In this document: piece after piece, positions 63,112 to 64,000 of the stretch | Numbering within the stretch: the first letter of the stretch is position 1 | How the letters are laid out: the number at the start of each line of letters is the position of its first letter | Assembly: GCA_902168185.1 (NCBI GenBank) | Contig: CABHOV010000017.1 | Location: forward strand, 1-64,000 | Direction of reading: 5' to 3' | DNA from: an uncultured Bacteroides sp. | Lineage (GTDB): Bacteria; Bacteroidota; Bacteroidia; Cytophagales; Cyclobacteriaceae | DNA length: 64,000 bases | Notes under the pieces: model-generated | Database searches by the model: none | Seen by the model: only the letters and a program-made list of their open reading frames with translations | Told to the model about the DNA's origin: nothing | Translations under genes and position numbers: made by a program

Positions 63112-63918
63112 ATGGAAAATCAATCAATCGCCCAAAAGCTCGAAGCACTCGTAAAACTCCAGTCCATTGACACCGAATTAGACGAACTGAAAAAACTCCG
63201 AGGCGACTTGCCCGATGAAGTTCAGGATCTGGAAGATGAAATCGAAGGCTACAAGACACGTCTCACCCGCCACGAAGCAGAGCTGAAGGAGATCGAAGAA
63301 GGAAACAAGAAGTACAAAGAGAATATCAAGGAAGCTGAAAAGCTCATCAAGAAATACAGCGAACAACAGAAAAACGTTAGGAACAACCGGGAATTTGATG
63401 CCATCACAAAAGAAGTAGAACTTCAGGAACTCGAAATCCAGATCTGTGAGAAAAAAATAAAAGAGGGTAAAGATAGCATCACTCAGAAAAAAGATGAGAT
63501 CGAAAAAACCACAACGCTGATCAAAGAACGTGGAGATCATCTTGACAACAAGAAAAAAGAATTGAACGATATCATGGCAGAGAGCCATGAAGAAGAAAAG
63601 AAACTTCTTACCGAACGTGAAAAAGCTACCAAGAAAATCGAAGAGAAACTTCTGAAGTATTACGAGAGATTGAGAGGAAGTTTGTCCAATGGCCTGGCCG
63701 TTGTACGCGTAGTACGTGGTGCTGCTGAAGGCTGTAACATTGTGATCCCTCCTCAAAAGATTGCTGAGATCCGTGAGAAAAAGAAAATTGTGATCGATGA
63801 ACATTCCGGTCGTATCTTAGCAGACGTAGATATGGATTCCCTCGATGAAGGAGACAAACCTAAAGCCGCTAAAACCGCTGTTACCATTGTACCAAATCGC
63901 AGAAAGAAAGTTGAATAA
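63112..63918 (+). CDS. CdsZ-like coiled-coil protein with a degenerate zinc ribbon
   Basis: 268 residues. Long coiled coil (about 10-185), then the conserved core RVVRGAAEGC, NIVIPPQKIAEI and DEHSGRILADVD. In the canonical family this core is a C4 zinc ribbon (CxxC ... CEHCGR); here only one Cys remains (GC), so zinc binding is probably lost. A Pro/Lys-rich tail ends the protein. Operon with the Nif3-like gene, a pairing common across bacteria. Confidence 0.88.
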   Translation: MENQSIAQKLEALVKLQSIDTELDELKKLRGDLPDEVQDLEDEIEGYKTRLTRHEAELKEIEEGNKKYKENIKEAEKLIKKYSEQQKNVRNNREFDAITKEVELQELEIQICEKKIKEGKDSITQKKDEIEKTTTLIKERGDHLDNKKKELNDIMAESHEEEKKLLTEREKATKKIEEKLLKYYERLRGSLSNGLAVVRVVRGAAEGCNIVIPPQKIAEIREKKKIVIDEHSGRILADVDMDSLDEGDKPKAAKTAVTIVPNRRKKVE

Positions 63919-63937
63919 CATTGTATTTTGTTTACAC

Positions 63938-63969
63938 AAAAAGGCAGGCCTTGCAGCTTGCCTTTTTTT
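63938..63969 (+). terminator. Intrinsic terminator of the nif3-like operon
   Basis: AAGGCA / TGCC arms around a GC-rich loop with an A tract before and TTTTTTT after. Confidence 0.8.
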
Positions 63970-64000
63970 ATGTGCTGTTTTAACGACATCTGTTAAAGCT

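Noticed and set aside
63178..63804. Long 208-codon minus-strand frame rich in Phe and Leu
   Set aside because: It is the antisense shadow of the Lys/Glu-rich coiled coil; no gene features of its own.

Overview
The window comes from a Bacteroidota chromosome, most likely order Cytophagales (genus not resolved; the resemblance to soil cytophagas such as Ohtaekwangia or Chryseolinea is an impression, not a measurement). Evidence: a short primary sigma factor without region 1.1; Bacteroidota-type promoters (-33 TTTG/TTG, -7 TAnnTTTG) in front of several genes; and phylum-restricted families (putative porin, DUF5777 barrel, DUF3667, START-like protein, gyrA followed by a TPR gene, TetR+ABC1 pair, LytS/LytTR pair). 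It is a gene-dense core region. I see no insertion sequence, prophage, CRISPR array or rRNA. One tRNA (Thr, UGU) is present.

Layout. 1-7.9 kb: end of a class III cyclase-TolB-like-TPR protein, an aldo-keto reductase with an AraC regulator, a periplasmic sugar-dehydrogenase-like protein behind an unlisted 55-aa membrane protein, and a two-gene radical SAM/DUF4130 DNA-repair operon. 8-19 kb: tRNA-Thr, DUF349 protein, YqgE, pdxH, bshB1 (bacillithiol), trxB, rpoD, pnp-rpsO and an LptF/G permease. 19-32 kb: START-like protein, a possible 30-aa membrane peptide, HEAT-like and DUF3667 proteins, Ku, a LytTR two-component pair divergent from an alpha/beta hydrolase, ABC1 kinase with TetR, a TPR protein, and LigD coupled to DUF4184. 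Ku and LigD together make a bacterial NHEJ system. 32-47.5 kb: an MFS symporter, gyrA-TPR, an outer membrane barrel, a COG3014-LpoB lipoprotein pair, metZ-rpe, OsmC with a sodium:solute symporter, and a cytochrome c-YceI-DUF5777 set. 47.5-64 kb: an intergenic region with two copies of an apparent small RNA gene, a 1052-residue nucleotide-transporter/HEAT/cyclic-nucleotide-domain fusion, OmpH, gamma carbonic anhydrase, miaB, a sigma-54 activator with lptE and secG, miaE, a porin, lpxK, a Nif3-like protein and a CdsZ-like coiled-coil protein.

Themes. Outer membrane building recurs (LptF/G, LptE, LpxK, OmpH, LpoB, porin, barrels). tRNA modification is represented by both MiaB and MiaE. DNA repair is represented by Ku, LigD and the radical SAM/DUF4130 pair. 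The signals least explained by known families are the twin small RNAs at 47.6-47.9 kb, an array of ATTGAC/GTCAAT sites with 21-bp spacing beside the LytTR pair, a structured leader in front of the sigma-54 activator, and an apparent excess of the hexamer TATATA. All calls rest on reading the sequence; no database search was run.
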